A DNA stretch of 64,000 bases from the NCBI GenBank assembly GCA_963817905.1, contig CAWFPS010000003.1:310001-374000 (forward strand), given 5' to 3'. The notes under the pieces are model-generated. The model saw nothing but the letters and a program-made list of their open reading frames with translations. It was not told where the DNA came from and ran no database searches. The translations under genes and the position numbers were made by a program. This document shows, in pieces, positions 18,682 to 27,253 of the stretch (position 1 is the stretch's first letter; the number at the start of each line of letters is the position of its first letter). Source of the stretch: VRUE01 sp963817905 (lineage in GTDB: Bacteria; Actinomycetota; Thermoleophilia; Solirubrobacterales; 70-9).

Positions 18682-19618
18682 TCAGCGCTTGGAGAACTGC
18701 GGGCGCTTGCGGGCCTTCTTGAGCCCGGCCTTCTTGCGCTCCTTGGCCCGCGCGTCGCGGGTCAGGAAGCCGCGGCGCTTGAGCTCGCCGCGCAACTCCG
18801 GGTCGACCTCGGTGAGCGCCCGGGCGATCCCGTGGCGGACCGCGCCGGCCTGGCCGCTGATGCCGCCACCCTGGACGCGCACCCGCACATCGACGTTGCC
18901 CTCATAGCCGGTGATCGTCAGCGGCTGCATCGCGGTCGTCTGGTGCAAGGGACGAGGGAAGAACTCTTCCAACTCGCGCTTGTTGATTTCGACCTTGCCG
19001 CTGCCGGGCAGCAGGGTGACGCGGGCGATCGAGGTCTTGCGCTTGCCGGTGGCGAGGAAGCGGGCATCGCCCTCCAGCTTCGCCGGCGCGCGGCTCGCGG
19101 CGCTCGGCTCCTCCTCGGCGTCCCCGGTCAGCTCGGCCTCACGCTTGGCCCGCTCTTCCTCTTCGGCTTCGACCCGAGCCTGCTCCTCAGCGCTGCGCGG
19201 CCGCTCCTGCGGCTCGATCGCGATCGGCTCCAGCTCCGCCCCGGGAATCACATCCTTCTTCTTCTCCTCGGACTTAGCGGGCGGCTCCTCAACCTCGGGC
19301 TCGGGAGCAGCTCTCCTCCGCAACAGGCTCCTCAGCGACATCCTCCTCGGCCTCGGCCCGATCGGCGGCAGCCTCGTCGGCCACGGGCTCTTCAGCTTCC
19401 TCAGCAACGGGCTCATCGGCGCTCTCAGCCTCAGCCGAAGGCGCCTCGGGTGCGGCAGCCTCAGCCGAATCTCCCGCGGGTGGCGGGGAGTCGGGGGAGC
19501 CGAGAACGGAGGCCTCGCCCCCGCCCGCAGGCTCCCCCGACTCCCCGTCGGGACCCGCGGGCCGATCCGCCTGGTCCTGCTCCTCTGAGTTCTCGTTGTC
19601 CTGCGGCTCGTCGATCAA
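18682..19618 (-). CDS. rpsI: Ribosomal protein uS9 with long acidic N-terminal extension, one frameshift
   Basis: The last ~130 residues are canonical uS9: ATGKRKTSIARVTLLPGSGK, TITGYEGNVDVRVRVQGGGI, GQAGAVRHGIARALTEVDPE and the basic tail AGLKKARKRPQFSKR reaching the P site. Ahead of it lies a Glu/Ala/Pro-rich extension of about 180 residues beginning at TTG 19618, whose T and G overlap the rplM TGA stop. One base shift near 19310 joins the halves. Repeat A copy 2 (19488-19543) is inside the extension, in frame. uS9 is normally about 130 residues; acidic extensions occur in some actinobacteria, but this one is unusually long. Confidence 0.85.
19488..19543. repeat. Palindromic repeat family A, copy 2, in frame in rpsI
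   Basis: Arms GAGTCGGGGGAGCC and GGCTCCCCCGACTC with the same core as 222-276 (CCGAGAACGGAGGC, GCCCCCGCCCGCA). It is read in a different frame from copy 1, giving unrelated residues, so selection is unlikely to be on the peptide. Confidence 0.75.
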
Positions 19619-20049
19619 GTCTGTATCTCCATCGGTTTGGGCTGTTGCGCCTCATGCGGATGCTCGGGCCCGGCGTACACCTTCAGCTTGGTCAGCTGCT
19701 GCCGGGCAAGCCGGTTGCGCGGCAGCATCCCCTTCACGGCCTTGCGGATGACCTCCTCGGGACGGCGGTCGAGCATCTCGGCCAGGGTCCGCGACTTGAT
19801 CCCGCCGGGATAGCCGCTGTGGCGCCAGTAGCGCTTCTGGTTGAGCTTGTCGCCGGTGACCCGGATCTTCTCCGCGTTGATCACGACGATGAAGTCGCCG
19901 GTGTCGATGTGGGGCGTGTACTCGGGCTTGCGCTTGCCGCGCAGGGCGTCGGCGATACGGGTCGCGAGACGACCCAGGGTCTGGCCCTCGGCGTCGACGA
20001 CATACCAGTCACGCTGGCGGTCGGCGGGTGTGGCGACATAGGTCTTCAT
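19615..20049 (-). CDS. rplM: Ribosomal protein uL13
   Basis: 144 aa from ATG 20049: MKTYVATPADRQRDWYVVDA, QTLGRLATRIADALRGK, HIDTGDFIVVINAEKIRVTG, KRYWRHSGYPGGIKSRTLAE, VKGMLPRNRLARQQLTKLKV and YAGPEHPHEAQQP, the complete bacterial L13. Paired with rpsI as in most bacteria, stop and start overlapping. The 5' leader contains a GCCGCC...GGCGGC hairpin (20094-20120) that could be regulatory. Confidence 0.96.
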   Translation of the reverse strand: MKTYVATPADRQRDWYVVDAEGQTLGRLATRIADALRGKRKPEYTPHIDTGDFIVVINAEKIRVTGDKLNQKRYWRHSGYPGGIKSRTLAEMLDRRPEEVIRKAVKGMLPRNRLARQQLTKLKVYAGPEHPHEAQQPKPMEIQT

Positions 20050-20132
20050 CAGAGAAAAACCGCGGGCAGCGCCCAGCGGCTCCGGCATGATAGCCGCCAC
20101 GCCGCATTGGCGTAGGCGGCCGTGGTGGTGTC

Positions 20133-20138
20133 TATACT
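20133..20138 (+). promoter_or_regulatory. Putative -10 box TATACT for riboswitch/M23 transcript
   Basis: TATACT preceded by weak TTGGCG at non-ideal spacing (20 bp). It would start transcription near 20145, just before the riboswitch. Confidence 0.4.
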
Positions 20139-20164
20139 GCCCCGCCAACAGTGCCGAATCTCAG

Positions 20165-20300
20165 CCGCACAGGCGGGTGGGAGCGGAGGAACCGCAGGAA
20201 CCGTTGCAGGTTCCCGGGGCGAGTCGGCCGAAGTAGGCCGTAGCGCATCTCTTTCAGCGCGAGCCCGACAGCTAACTCCGCAGGCGAACGAAAGAGAGGG
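20165..20300 (+). ncRNA. Cyclic di-AMP riboswitch (ydaO/yuaA type)
   Basis: The leader of the M23 peptidase carries the hallmark ydaO strings: GGAGGAACCGCAGG early, a GGCCGAAGTAGGCC hairpin, GAGCCCGACAGCTAACTCCG, then CAGGCGAACGAAAGAGAGG closing the last helix. This class senses c-di-AMP and in actinobacteria commonly represses cell-wall hydrolase genes, which matches the downstream gene. Assigned by eye from the consensus; a covariance search (RF00379) would settle it. Confidence 0.85.
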
Positions 20301-20303
20301 CAT

Positions 20304-21236
20304 GTGGCACCGGACAGGCGCCGGCCTTGGTTGGCGGGAGTGATATTCACAGCAGTTGCGGTTCTGCTTATCGCGGCGAGCGCTTCGGCGGCGACGACCG
20401 GTGGCGCGCCCACCGCCGCCGGCAGCCCGCCCGCCGCCGGTAGCCCCAGCGGCAGCGCCGAAGGCGCGCCCAGCGCCGGCGCGATCCAGCTGCTCTCCGC
20501 CAAGACGACGCCGCGCAAGTCCTTCTACTACGGCTTCCGCTACCCGAGCCTGAGCTTCACGATCGCCAGCAATCAGGCCCAGAACGACCTGCGCATCGAT
20601 GTCGTCGACGCGGCGGGCGCAAGCGTCCGCACCTTCTTCCGCAACGACGTCGAACCGAACGCGACCGTGAAGATCCGCTGGGACGGCACCGCCAACAGCG
20701 GCCGTCCGGCGCCCAACGGCCACTACAGCTTCCGCGTCTCCTCGCAGGCCGGTCCCCTCGCCGCGCGCCCCGCCACCTCCTCCAGCGCGCCCAGCCTCAG
20801 CTTCGCCTTCTACGGCTACGCCTTCCCGATCCTCGGCCGGCACGAATTCGGCATGAGCGCGGGACGCTTCGGCGCCGCCCGTTCCGGTCACACGCACGAG
20901 GGCCAGGACGTGATGGCCGCTTGCGGACTGCCGCTCATCGCCGCTCGGGGTGGCTCGGTTCAGTACTCCGGCTTCCAGGCCGCGGCCGGCAACTACGTCG
21001 TGATCGACGGCAAGGGCACCGGGCTCGACTTCATGTACGCGCACCTGGCCGAACCCTCGCCGCTGAAGACCGGCGATCGGGTCCGCACCGGCCAGCCGAT
21101 CGGCATCGTCGGCGAGACCGGCGACGCGACCGCCTGCCACCTCCACTTCGAGATCTGGACAGCACCCGGCTGGTATGAGGGCGGCAGCCCGATCGACCCG
21201 CTGCCCTACCTCGAAAAGTGGGACCGCTACAGCTGA
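20304..21236 (+). CDS. Secreted M23 family metallopeptidase (peptidoglycan hydrolase)
   Basis: 310 aa from GTG 20304 with GAGAGGG upstream. Signal peptide (GVIFTAVAVLLIAASASAA), a Gly/Ala/Pro/Ser-rich linker, a beta domain resembling FlgD-type Ig (LRIDVVDAAGASVRTFF, IRWDGTANSGRPAPNGHYSF), then the LytM domain: HTHEGQDVMAACG (HxxxD zinc ligands) and ATACHLHFEIW (HxH). Cleaves peptidoglycan cross-bridges outside the cell. Preceded by a c-di-AMP riboswitch, so likely tuned to envelope stress. Confidence 0.93.
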   Translation: MAPDRRRPWLAGVIFTAVAVLLIAASASAATTGGAPTAAGSPPAAGSPSGSAEGAPSAGAIQLLSAKTTPRKSFYYGFRYPSLSFTIASNQAQNDLRIDVVDAAGASVRTFFRNDVEPNATVKIRWDGTANSGRPAPNGHYSFRVSSQAGPLAARPATSSSAPSLSFAFYGYAFPILGRHEFGMSAGRFGAARSGHTHEGQDVMAACGLPLIAARGGSVQYSGFQAAAGNYVVIDGKGTGLDFMYAHLAEPSPLKTGDRVRTGQPIGIVGETGDATACHLHFEIWTAPGWYEGGSPIDPLPYLEKWDRYS

Positions 21237-22042
21237 GCGCAGGCCCTACTTGAGCCGTAACGGGTGACAAGCGCCAAAGCGACTGCCACCGGAACAGTCG
21301 CCGGCAGCTCGTCCACAGCAAAGAAGAGCAGGTCAAACCCAAGCGCCAGCCAAGCCACCAACCACGCCCCATTTCGCTGCCGATGGGCCGATACGTCAAG
21401 GTGAACTTGACGTATCGGCCCATCGGCAGGGTTTGCGAGGAGGCAACCGACGAGGGCGGCGATGAAGAGGTCGCCGAAGCCCATCGTGGCGGAGCCGAGA
21501 TGGACGGACTGGAGGACCGGGAGGTTGGCGGCGGGTGCCGCGGTGTTGAGGACCGCGTTTGGGCCCTGCAGCAGGTCGGCGCCGACGAAGACGGCGTCGA
21601 CGATCGCCATCGCGTAGACGCCCAGGCGCAGCCATCGCGCCGGGACACCGCAGGCGAGCAGCCAGCCCAGCGTGATGCAGGCGAACCCGGAGAGCGCGGT
21701 CGCCGCCGCCTCGCCGGCGAGCGAGTCGGGGCTCGCCCAGGCGAGGCCGAAAAGGGCGACGGCAGCCAGCGCCCAGGCGGAACGCGAACGGTGCAGCAGG
21801 GCGCCAAGAGCGAATGCGGCAAGCGGTGGCACGGCGACCAGCGCCAGGTAGGAGAGCGCGGTCGCCGATTCCGGTTCCAGTTCGACGACGGCGACGAAGA
21901 CGAGGATCGAGAACGCCGGCACCACAGCCCACCACGAACCTCCGAGCCGCCGGGCCCACTCGGGCCGTGACCGCGGCGCCGGCAACGCCACCAACGCTGC
22001 CTGCACCAGGCCCAGTACAGCGATTGAGACGGCGAACGGCAT
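21227..22042 (-). CDS. Polytopic membrane protein with GxGD motif (presenilin/SPP-like?)
   Basis: 271 aa, about 8-9 hydrophobic helices. Two intramembrane Asp motifs stand out: VYAMAIVDAVFVGAD and, some 43 residues later, SATMGFGDLFIAALVG. GxGD preceded by an Asp-bearing helix is the active-site layout of signal-peptide-peptidase/presenilin proteases, and a Pro-containing last helix (ELPATVPVAVALAL) sits where their PAL motif would be. The YD tyrosine is absent, so assignment is tentative. Palindrome E2 is inserted in frame in the loop after the GFGD helix (residues about PADGPIRQVHLDVSAHRQ). Starts 130 bp downstream of guaA. Confidence 0.6.
   Translation of the reverse strand: MPFAVSIAVLGLVQAALVALPAPRSRPEWARRLGGSWWAVVPAFSILVFVAVVELEPESATALSYLALVAVPPLAAFALGALLHRSRSAWALAAVALFGLAWASPDSLAGEAAATALSGFACITLGWLLACGVPARWLRLGVYAMAIVDAVFVGADLLQGPNAVLNTAAPAANLPVLQSVHLGSATMGFGDLFIAALVGCLLANPADGPIRQVHLDVSAHRQRNGAWLVAWLALGFDLLFFAVDELPATVPVAVALALVTRYGSSRACAQL
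21377..21429. repeat. Palindromic repeat family E, copy 2, in frame in membrane-protein gene
   Basis: Perfect 24-bp arms (21377-21400, 21406-21429), loop GTGAA. The arm shares GGGCCGATACGTCAAG with copy 1 at 4997; the one differing arm position is compensated on the other side (C-G versus T-A). Confidence 0.8.
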
Positions 22043-22044
22043 CA

Positions 22045-22158
22045 GGGCCGATCCCGGCAGGGGTGGAACGTCTTGTACTTTTTCGTCGACCGCCGTGGGC
22101 GCCAGCCCAACTCCGTCACATCGAAAAAGTTAAGTGGAACCCCTGCCGGGATCGGCCC
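22045..22158. repeat. Inverted-repeat element F between guaA and membrane gene
   Basis: 19-bp perfect arms (22045-22063, 22140-22158; GGGCCGATCCCGGCAGGGG) enclosing 76 bases that themselves hold ACTTTTTCG and CGAAAAAGT as an inner stem. It fills the gap between guaA and the GxGD gene on the shared transcript. Confidence 0.7.
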
Positions 22159-22171
22159 CGGCACTCGATTG

Positions 22172-23768
22172 TTACTCCCACTCGATGGTCGCCGGAGGCT
22201 TGGAGGAGATGTCGAGCGCGACGCGGTTCACGTCGGCTATCTCGTTGATGATCCGGTTGGAGACCTTCTCCAGCAGGTCGTAGGGGAGGCGGGCCCAGTC
22301 GGCGGTCATCGCGTCGTCGGAGGTGACGGCGCGAATCACGATCGGGTAGGCGTAGGTGCGACCGTCGCCCTGGACGCCGACCGAGCGGACCACCGGCAGC
22401 ACGCAGAAGGACTGCCAGAGCTGGCGGTAGAGGTCGGCGGCGCGGATCTCCTCCTGCAGGATCGCGTCGGCGGCACGGAGGATGTCGAGCCGCTCCCGGT
22501 TGACCTCGCCGCCGACGATGCGGATCGCCAGGCCCGGCCCCGGGAAGGGCTGGCGCCAGACCATCCGCTCCGGCAGGCCAAGCTCGGCCCCGACGGCGCG
22601 GACCTCGTCCTTGAACAGCATCCGCAACGGCTCGACCAGCTCGAACTGGAGGTCCTCGGGCAGGCCGCCGACGTTGTGGTGGGACTTGATCGTCGCCGCG
22701 TTGTCGCTGCCGCCGGACTCGATCACGTCGGAGTAGAGCGTGCCCTGGACGAGGTAGGCGGCGTCCTCGAGCTTGGCCGCCTCCTCCTCGAAGACGCGGA
22801 TGAACTCCTCGCCGATGATCTTGCGCTTGCGCTCGGGCTCGTCGTGCCCGGCCAGCTTCTCGAGGAAGCGCCGCTCGGCCTCGACGTGGACCAGGGGAAT
22901 GCCAAACTGCTCGAAGGCGGCGACGACCTGCTCGGCCTCGTTGAGCCGCATCAGGCCGTGGTCGACGAAGACGCAGGTCAGCTGCTGCGCCGATCGCCTT
23001 ATGGACGAGCAGCGCCGCGACCGAGGAATCGACGCCGCCGGAGAGGCCGCAGATCACCCGCCCCTCCCCGACCTGGGCCCGGATCTTCGCCACCTGCTCG
23101 GCAATCACCGACTGCGGCGACCACTGCTGCTCGCAACCGGCGACGTCGCGCAGGAAGCGAGTGAGAATCTCGGTCCCATACGGCGTGTGGACGACCTCGG
23201 GGTGGAACTGGATTCCGTAGAGCCCGCGGTCGGGGTACTCGCACGCGGCCACCGGCGAACCGGGGCTGGAAGCAAGCGCCGTGAATCCCTCGGGCGGCTC
23301 GAACACCGCATCGCGATGGCTCATCCAGCAGTGCTGCTCGTCCGGCAACCCACCGAGCAACCGCCCGCCCCCATCGGTGAGCGTCAAATCGGTCCGCCCG
23401 AACTCCCCCGCCTCAGCAGCCTCAACCCGCCCGCCAAGCGCCTGGACCATCGCCTGCATCCCGTAGCAGATCCCCAGCAGGGGGATGCCCAGATCAAGGA
23501 GCTCAGTGGGAAACGCCGGCGCGCCCACCTCATAGACAGAAGCCGGCCCACCGGAGAGCACCAGCCCCTTCGGAGCCCTGTCCCCGATCACCTCAAGCGA
23601 GGTCGTAGACGGCAGCAACTCGGCAAACACCCCGCACTCGCGAATGCGCCGAGCGATCAGCTGGGAATACTGGCCCCCGAAATCAAGGACCAGCACCTCC
23701 TCGACGGCATGCTCCGAACGCTCCCGCTCTTCCTCCGGGGCGTTGGATCGAACGGTTGCCTCGCTCAC
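22172..23768 (-). CDS. guaA: GMP synthase (glutamine-hydrolysing), one frameshift near 22990
   Basis: N-terminal class I amidotransferase: VLVLDFGGQYSQLIARRIRE, LVLSGGPASVYE, LLGICYGMQAMVQALGG (nucleophile Cys), GIQFHPEVVHTPYG (His/Glu). ATP pyrophosphatase: GRVICGLSGGVDSSVAALLV (PP-loop). A single-base break near 22990 shifts to the frame with MRLNEAEQVVAAFEQFGIPL, GTLYSDVIESGGSD, KSHHNVGGLPEDLQFELVEP and the GMP-synthase C-terminal KPPATIEWE. Makes GMP from XMP. Together the parts are full length. Confidence 0.92.
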
Positions 23769-23786
23769 GCCTCTGCCGGGGGGTGG

Positions 23787-23852
23787 CGCCGCAGGGGGGA
23801 CCGACCCCGAGGACGCTTTAGCGACCGCAGGGGGCGGTGGGTCCCCTGCGGT
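23787..23852. repeat. Inverted-repeat element G upstream of guaA
   Basis: Arms CCGCAGGGG(GG)ACCGACC and GGTGGGTCCCCTGCGG around GAGGACGCTTTAGCGACC. It lies between guaB3 and guaA; it may be a terminator-like hairpin or another member of the palindromic repeats. Confidence 0.5.
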
Positions 23853-23885
23853 GACAGGACCCGCCGGCCCAGCGCCTTAGCGTCA

Positions 23886-25091
23886 CTAGTCATCGGACAC
23901 TGCCACCCCCGCGGAGACCGCTGCTCGACCGTTCGACCCCATGCCGACCTGCTGCTCGTTCTGCAGCTTCTTCCCCTCGCTCATCAGAGCGGGAGCAACC
24001 ATCACCTCGGCCCGCTGGAACGAGCGAATGTCCTCGTAGCCGCAGGTGGCCATCGAGGTCTTCAGCGCCCCCATCAGGTTGAAGGTGCCGTCGTTCTCCT
24101 GAGCCGGGCCGAGCAGGATCTCCTCCATCGTCCCGTCCTGGCGGGTCGTGACGCGGGTTCCCCGCGGCAGCGAGGGATGGAAAGTCGCCATCCCCCAGTG
24201 GAAGCCGCGGCCGGGGGCCTCCTTGGCGCGGGCCAGGGGCGAGCCGACCATCACCGAGTCCGCCCCACAGGCGATCGCCTTTGAGACGTCGCCACCGGTG
24301 CGCATGCCGCCATCGGCGATCACGTTGACGTACTCGCCGGTCTCCAGCATGTGCTGGGAACGGGCGGCGGCAACGTCGGCGATCGCCGTCGCCTGCGGCA
24401 CGCCGATGCCGAGCACGCCGCGGGTCGTGCAGGCGGCGCCGGGGCCGACCCCGACCAGGACGCCGACCGCGCCGGTCCGCATCAGGTGCAGGCCGGTCGA
24501 GTAGGAGGCGCAGCCGCCGACCACAGTCGGCACCGGCACCTCGGCGATGAACTCCTTCAGGTTGAGCGGCTCGACCGTGGTCGAGACGTGTTCGGCGGAG
24601 ATCACCGTGCCCTGGATGACGAGGATGTCGATCCCGGCCTCGACCGCGATCTCGTAGTGCTCGCGCACTTTCTGCGGCGTCAGCGAGCCGCAGGCGACCG
24701 CGCCGCGCTGCTTGATCTCGGCGATCCGCTCGCCGATCAGCTCCGGCTTGACCGGCTCGGCGTAGATCTCCTGCATCAGCCTGGTCGCCTCGTGCTTGGG
24801 CGCGGCGGCGATCTCCTCCAGCCGCTCCTCGGCGTTGGCGAAGCGAGCCCAGATCCCCTCCAGGTTCAAGACCCCGAGACCGCCCAGCTCGTGGACCAGC
24901 ACCGCGGTGTCGGGACTGACCACGCCGTCCATCGCCGAGGCCACGAGCGGCAGCTCGAAGCGATAGGGGCCAAGGTTCCAGCTGATGTCAATGTCGTCGG
25001 GATCGCGGGTGCGGCGCGACGGAACGATCGCGATGTCGTCGAATCCGTAAGCGCGCCGCCCCTTCTTGCCTCGACCGATGTCGATCTCCAA
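23886..25091 (-). CDS. guaB3: GuaB3-type IMP dehydrogenase family protein
   Basis: 401 aa without CBS domains, the GuaB3 pattern found in actinobacteria. YGFDDIAIVPSRRTRDPDDI and LPLVASAMDGVVSPDTAVLV at the N-terminus; catalytic loop VGPGAACTTRGVLGIGVPQ with the Cys; phosphate-binding VIADGGMRTGGDVSKAIACG; C-terminal LMGALKTSMATCGYEDIRSF. Predicted to interconvert IMP, XMP and GMP; the true substrate of GuaB3 proteins is less certain than of canonical GuaB. Directly upstream of guaA on the same strand. Confidence 0.9.
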   Translation of the reverse strand: MEIDIGRGKKGRRAYGFDDIAIVPSRRTRDPDDIDISWNLGPYRFELPLVASAMDGVVSPDTAVLVHELGGLGVLNLEGIWARFANAEERLEEIAAAPKHEATRLMQEIYAEPVKPELIGERIAEIKQRGAVACGSLTPQKVREHYEIAVEAGIDILVIQGTVISAEHVSTTVEPLNLKEFIAEVPVPTVVGGCASYSTGLHLMRTGAVGVLVGVGPGAACTTRGVLGIGVPQATAIADVAAARSQHMLETGEYVNVIADGGMRTGGDVSKAIACGADSVMVGSPLARAKEAPGRGFHWGMATFHPSLPRGTRVTTRQDGTMEEILLGPAQENDGTFNLMGALKTSMATCGYEDIRSFQRAEVMVAPALMSEGKKLQNEQQVGMGSNGRAAVSAGVAVSDD

Positions 25092-25124
25092 TTAGGTCCT
25101 CCAGGGTGGCGTTGAGAACCCAGC

Positions 25125-26081
25125 CTACACTTCGGCGGGGACCTCCAAGTCCTGGACGTGGACCTCGCCGAGCAGCCGCTCGACCTGGTTACGGTCGACC
25201 GTCCCGGCGCCGAAATGCTGGGTCGACTCGGCGCCGCAGGCGACGCCGTAGGCAAGGCACTCACCGGCCGGCTTGCCCTCATAGCGGGCGGCCGCGTACC
25301 CGGCCAGGAAGGCGTCGCCGGAACCGACCGTGGAGACCGGCTCGAGCGGCTCGGTGCGGACCTCGAGGAAGCGCCGCTCGGCCCCCTCGCCGATCACGGC
25401 GACACAGCCGTCCGGCCGCGTGATCGCCGCCTCGGCGGCACCGAGGCGGACCAGCTCGGCGAGGCCCTGGACGAGGTCGTCGCGATCGGCGAACTCCTGG
25501 CCGACCAGCTCCTCGGCCTCGCGCTCGTTGGGCGTCACCACCGAGGCGCCGGCCCGCAGGCCGGCGAGCATCGCCCCGCCCTCGGCGTCGAGCACCACCG
25601 GCACGCCGCGCTCGGCGAGGTCCTTGACCAGGCGCGCGTAGAGCTCGTCGCCGGCGCCGGGCGGCAGGCTGCCGGCGAGGACGCAGAGCTCGGCACCGTT
25701 GGCGAGGTAGCGCAGCCGGGCGACGAAGGACTCGACCTCCTCCGGGCTCACCGCCGGGCCCCGCTCGTTGATCTCGGTCTGCTCGCCGGAGGTCGGGTCG
25801 ATCACGGCGAGGTTGATCCGGGTCTCGCCGGCGATCCGAGTGAAATCGGTCAGCACCGCTTCGCTGCGCAGCTGCTCCAGCAGCCGGGTGCCGGTCGGGC
25901 CGCCGGAGAAGCCGGTGGCGATCACCGGGCGGCCGAGCAGCTTCAGCGCCCGCGCCACGTTGATCCCCTTGCCGCCCGCAACGGTGCGGCTCTCGACCGC
26001 CCGGTGACGGTGGCCGAGGCGGAAGTTGGGCACAGCGACCGTGCGGTCGATGGCGGCGTTGAGAGTGACGGTGAGGATCAT
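25125..26081 (-). CDS. pfkB: PfkB-family sugar kinase, 1-phosphofructokinase type
   Basis: 318 aa. ILTVTLNAAIDRTVAVPNFR start, VAGGKGINVARALKLLGRPV (signature 1), DFTRIAGETRINLAVIDP, LAGSLPPGAGDELYARLV, and VSTVGSGDAFLAGYAAARYE (signature 2, catalytic Asp). The TL/NxAxD beginning is typical of FruK/LacC/PfkB rather than ribokinase. Phosphorylates a sugar phosphate such as fructose 1-phosphate in the cytosol. ATGA overlap with the upstream carboxypeptidase gene suggests one transcript. Confidence 0.88.
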   Translation of the reverse strand: MILTVTLNAAIDRTVAVPNFRLGHRHRAVESRTVAGGKGINVARALKLLGRPVIATGFSGGPTGTRLLEQLRSEAVLTDFTRIAGETRINLAVIDPTSGEQTEINERGPAVSPEEVESFVARLRYLANGAELCVLAGSLPPGAGDELYARLVKDLAERGVPVVLDAEGGAMLAGLRAGASVVTPNEREAEELVGQEFADRDDLVQGLAELVRLGAAEAAITRPDGCVAVIGEGAERRFLEVRTEPLEPVSTVGSGDAFLAGYAAARYEGKPAGECLAYGVACGAESTQHFGAGTVDRNQVERLLGEVHVQDLEVPAEV

Positions 26082-27253
26082 CGAGCGAAGCGCCTCATAA
26101 GGACTGCTCCAACCAGTATCACGCAGAGCGCGATTCCGAGAGGGATCTTCTCATCGTCGAGAAAGTTGCCGGCACGGACGAGGACGTCCGCCTTCTCCAC
26201 CTCCCGCGCCGATCGCAGCGCCACGCTCGCGATCCTCCTGCCGTCGACGTAGACGCTCGCCCGCCCCAGGGGCTCGCCGCGGGCGATCGGCCCCTCGACT
26301 TCGCCAGGCGCCCGCACCTCGACGCTGAGGCGCTGGTCGGGACGGACGCCGACGGCGATCGTGCGCGCGGCCCGCAGGGACAGCCCGCCGCCGTCGTAGC
26401 GGACCGTCGGGCGCGCCAGTACCGCACCGGCGCGAACCGGCGCCCGCCGCTTGTAGAGGGAGAAGCCGTAGTCGAGCAGTTCGAGGTTGTCGCGGAAGCG
26501 GTCTTCGTCGGTGGGCGCCCCGACCGCGACCGAGATCAGCTCCGTGCCCTTGCGCCGCCCCGAGCCGACGAGGACGTAGAGGGCGCCAAAGGTGTGGCCC
26601 GTCTTCACTCCGGTCACCCAGGGCGCCATCCGCAGCAGCTCGTTGATCGTCTCGATCCGCCGCCGCGGGTGCACGCTTCGCAGCACCGCGCTGTCCGACG
26701 CGGCGATCTTGGCGAAGGTGGGGATCGCCAGCAGGCGGCGGGTCAGGGTCGCCAGGTCAGCGGCACTGGAGTAGTTGCCGCGCTGATCGAGCCCGATCGG
26801 GTTGGCGTAGTGGGTGTCGGCGAGGCCGAGCGCGGCGGCGTAGCGGTTCATCTGAGCGACGAAGCGCTTCTCCGAGCCGGCCGCGGCACGGGCGAGGTCA
26901 TAGGCCGCGTCGTTGCCGCTGCGCAGGATCAGGCCGTAGAGCAGGTCGCGCACGCTGATCCGCTGCCCCGGACGCAGTTCGAGCAGCGACTCGCCGTATC
27001 CGGCTTCGTAAGGGGCGGCGCGGACGATGCGGTTGAGTGGCAGCTCCTTGAGGGCGACGTAGGCCGTCATCAGCTTCGTCGTGCTGGCGATCGGCAGGTG
27101 CCGCGCGGCGGCGTGGGAGACCAGGACGTCACCGCTGCGGCCGTCGATCAGCGCCCAGGCGCGGGCCTCGATCGCCGGGCCTTTGGCGAGCGCGGTAGCT
27201 GGCGCCAGGGCGAGCAGAACTGCCGCCAACAGCACGGCCGGGAAGGCCCTCAC
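26078..27253 (-). CDS. D-alanyl-D-alanine carboxypeptidase (PBP5/6 type)
   Basis: 391 aa. Signal peptide (FPAVLLAAVLLALAPATALA). Penicillin-binding motifs: HLPIASTTKLMTAYVALK (SxxK, catalytic Ser), LILRSGNDAAYDLAR (SGN), WVTGVKTGHTFGA (KTG). A C-terminal beta domain (LSVEVRAPGEVEGPI) is followed by a membrane anchor near the end (GIALCVILVGAVLMRRFAR). Trims the stem peptide of peptidoglycan on the outer face. Overlaps the LysM gene start and the pfkB start by 4 bp each. Confidence 0.93.
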   Translation of the reverse strand: MRAFPAVLLAAVLLALAPATALAKGPAIEARAWALIDGRSGDVLVSHAAARHLPIASTTKLMTAYVALKELPLNRIVRAAPYEAGYGESLLELRPGQRISVRDLLYGLILRSGNDAAYDLARAAAGSEKRFVAQMNRYAAALGLADTHYANPIGLDQRGNYSSAADLATLTRRLLAIPTFAKIAASDSAVLRSVHPRRRIETINELLRMAPWVTGVKTGHTFGALYVLVGSGRRKGTELISVAVGAPTDEDRFRDNLELLDYGFSLYKRRAPVRAGAVLARPTVRYDGGGLSLRAARTIAVGVRPDQRLSVEVRAPGEVEGPIARGEPLGRASVYVDGRRIASVALRSAREVEKADVLVRAGNFLDDEKIPLGIALCVILVGAVLMRRFAR

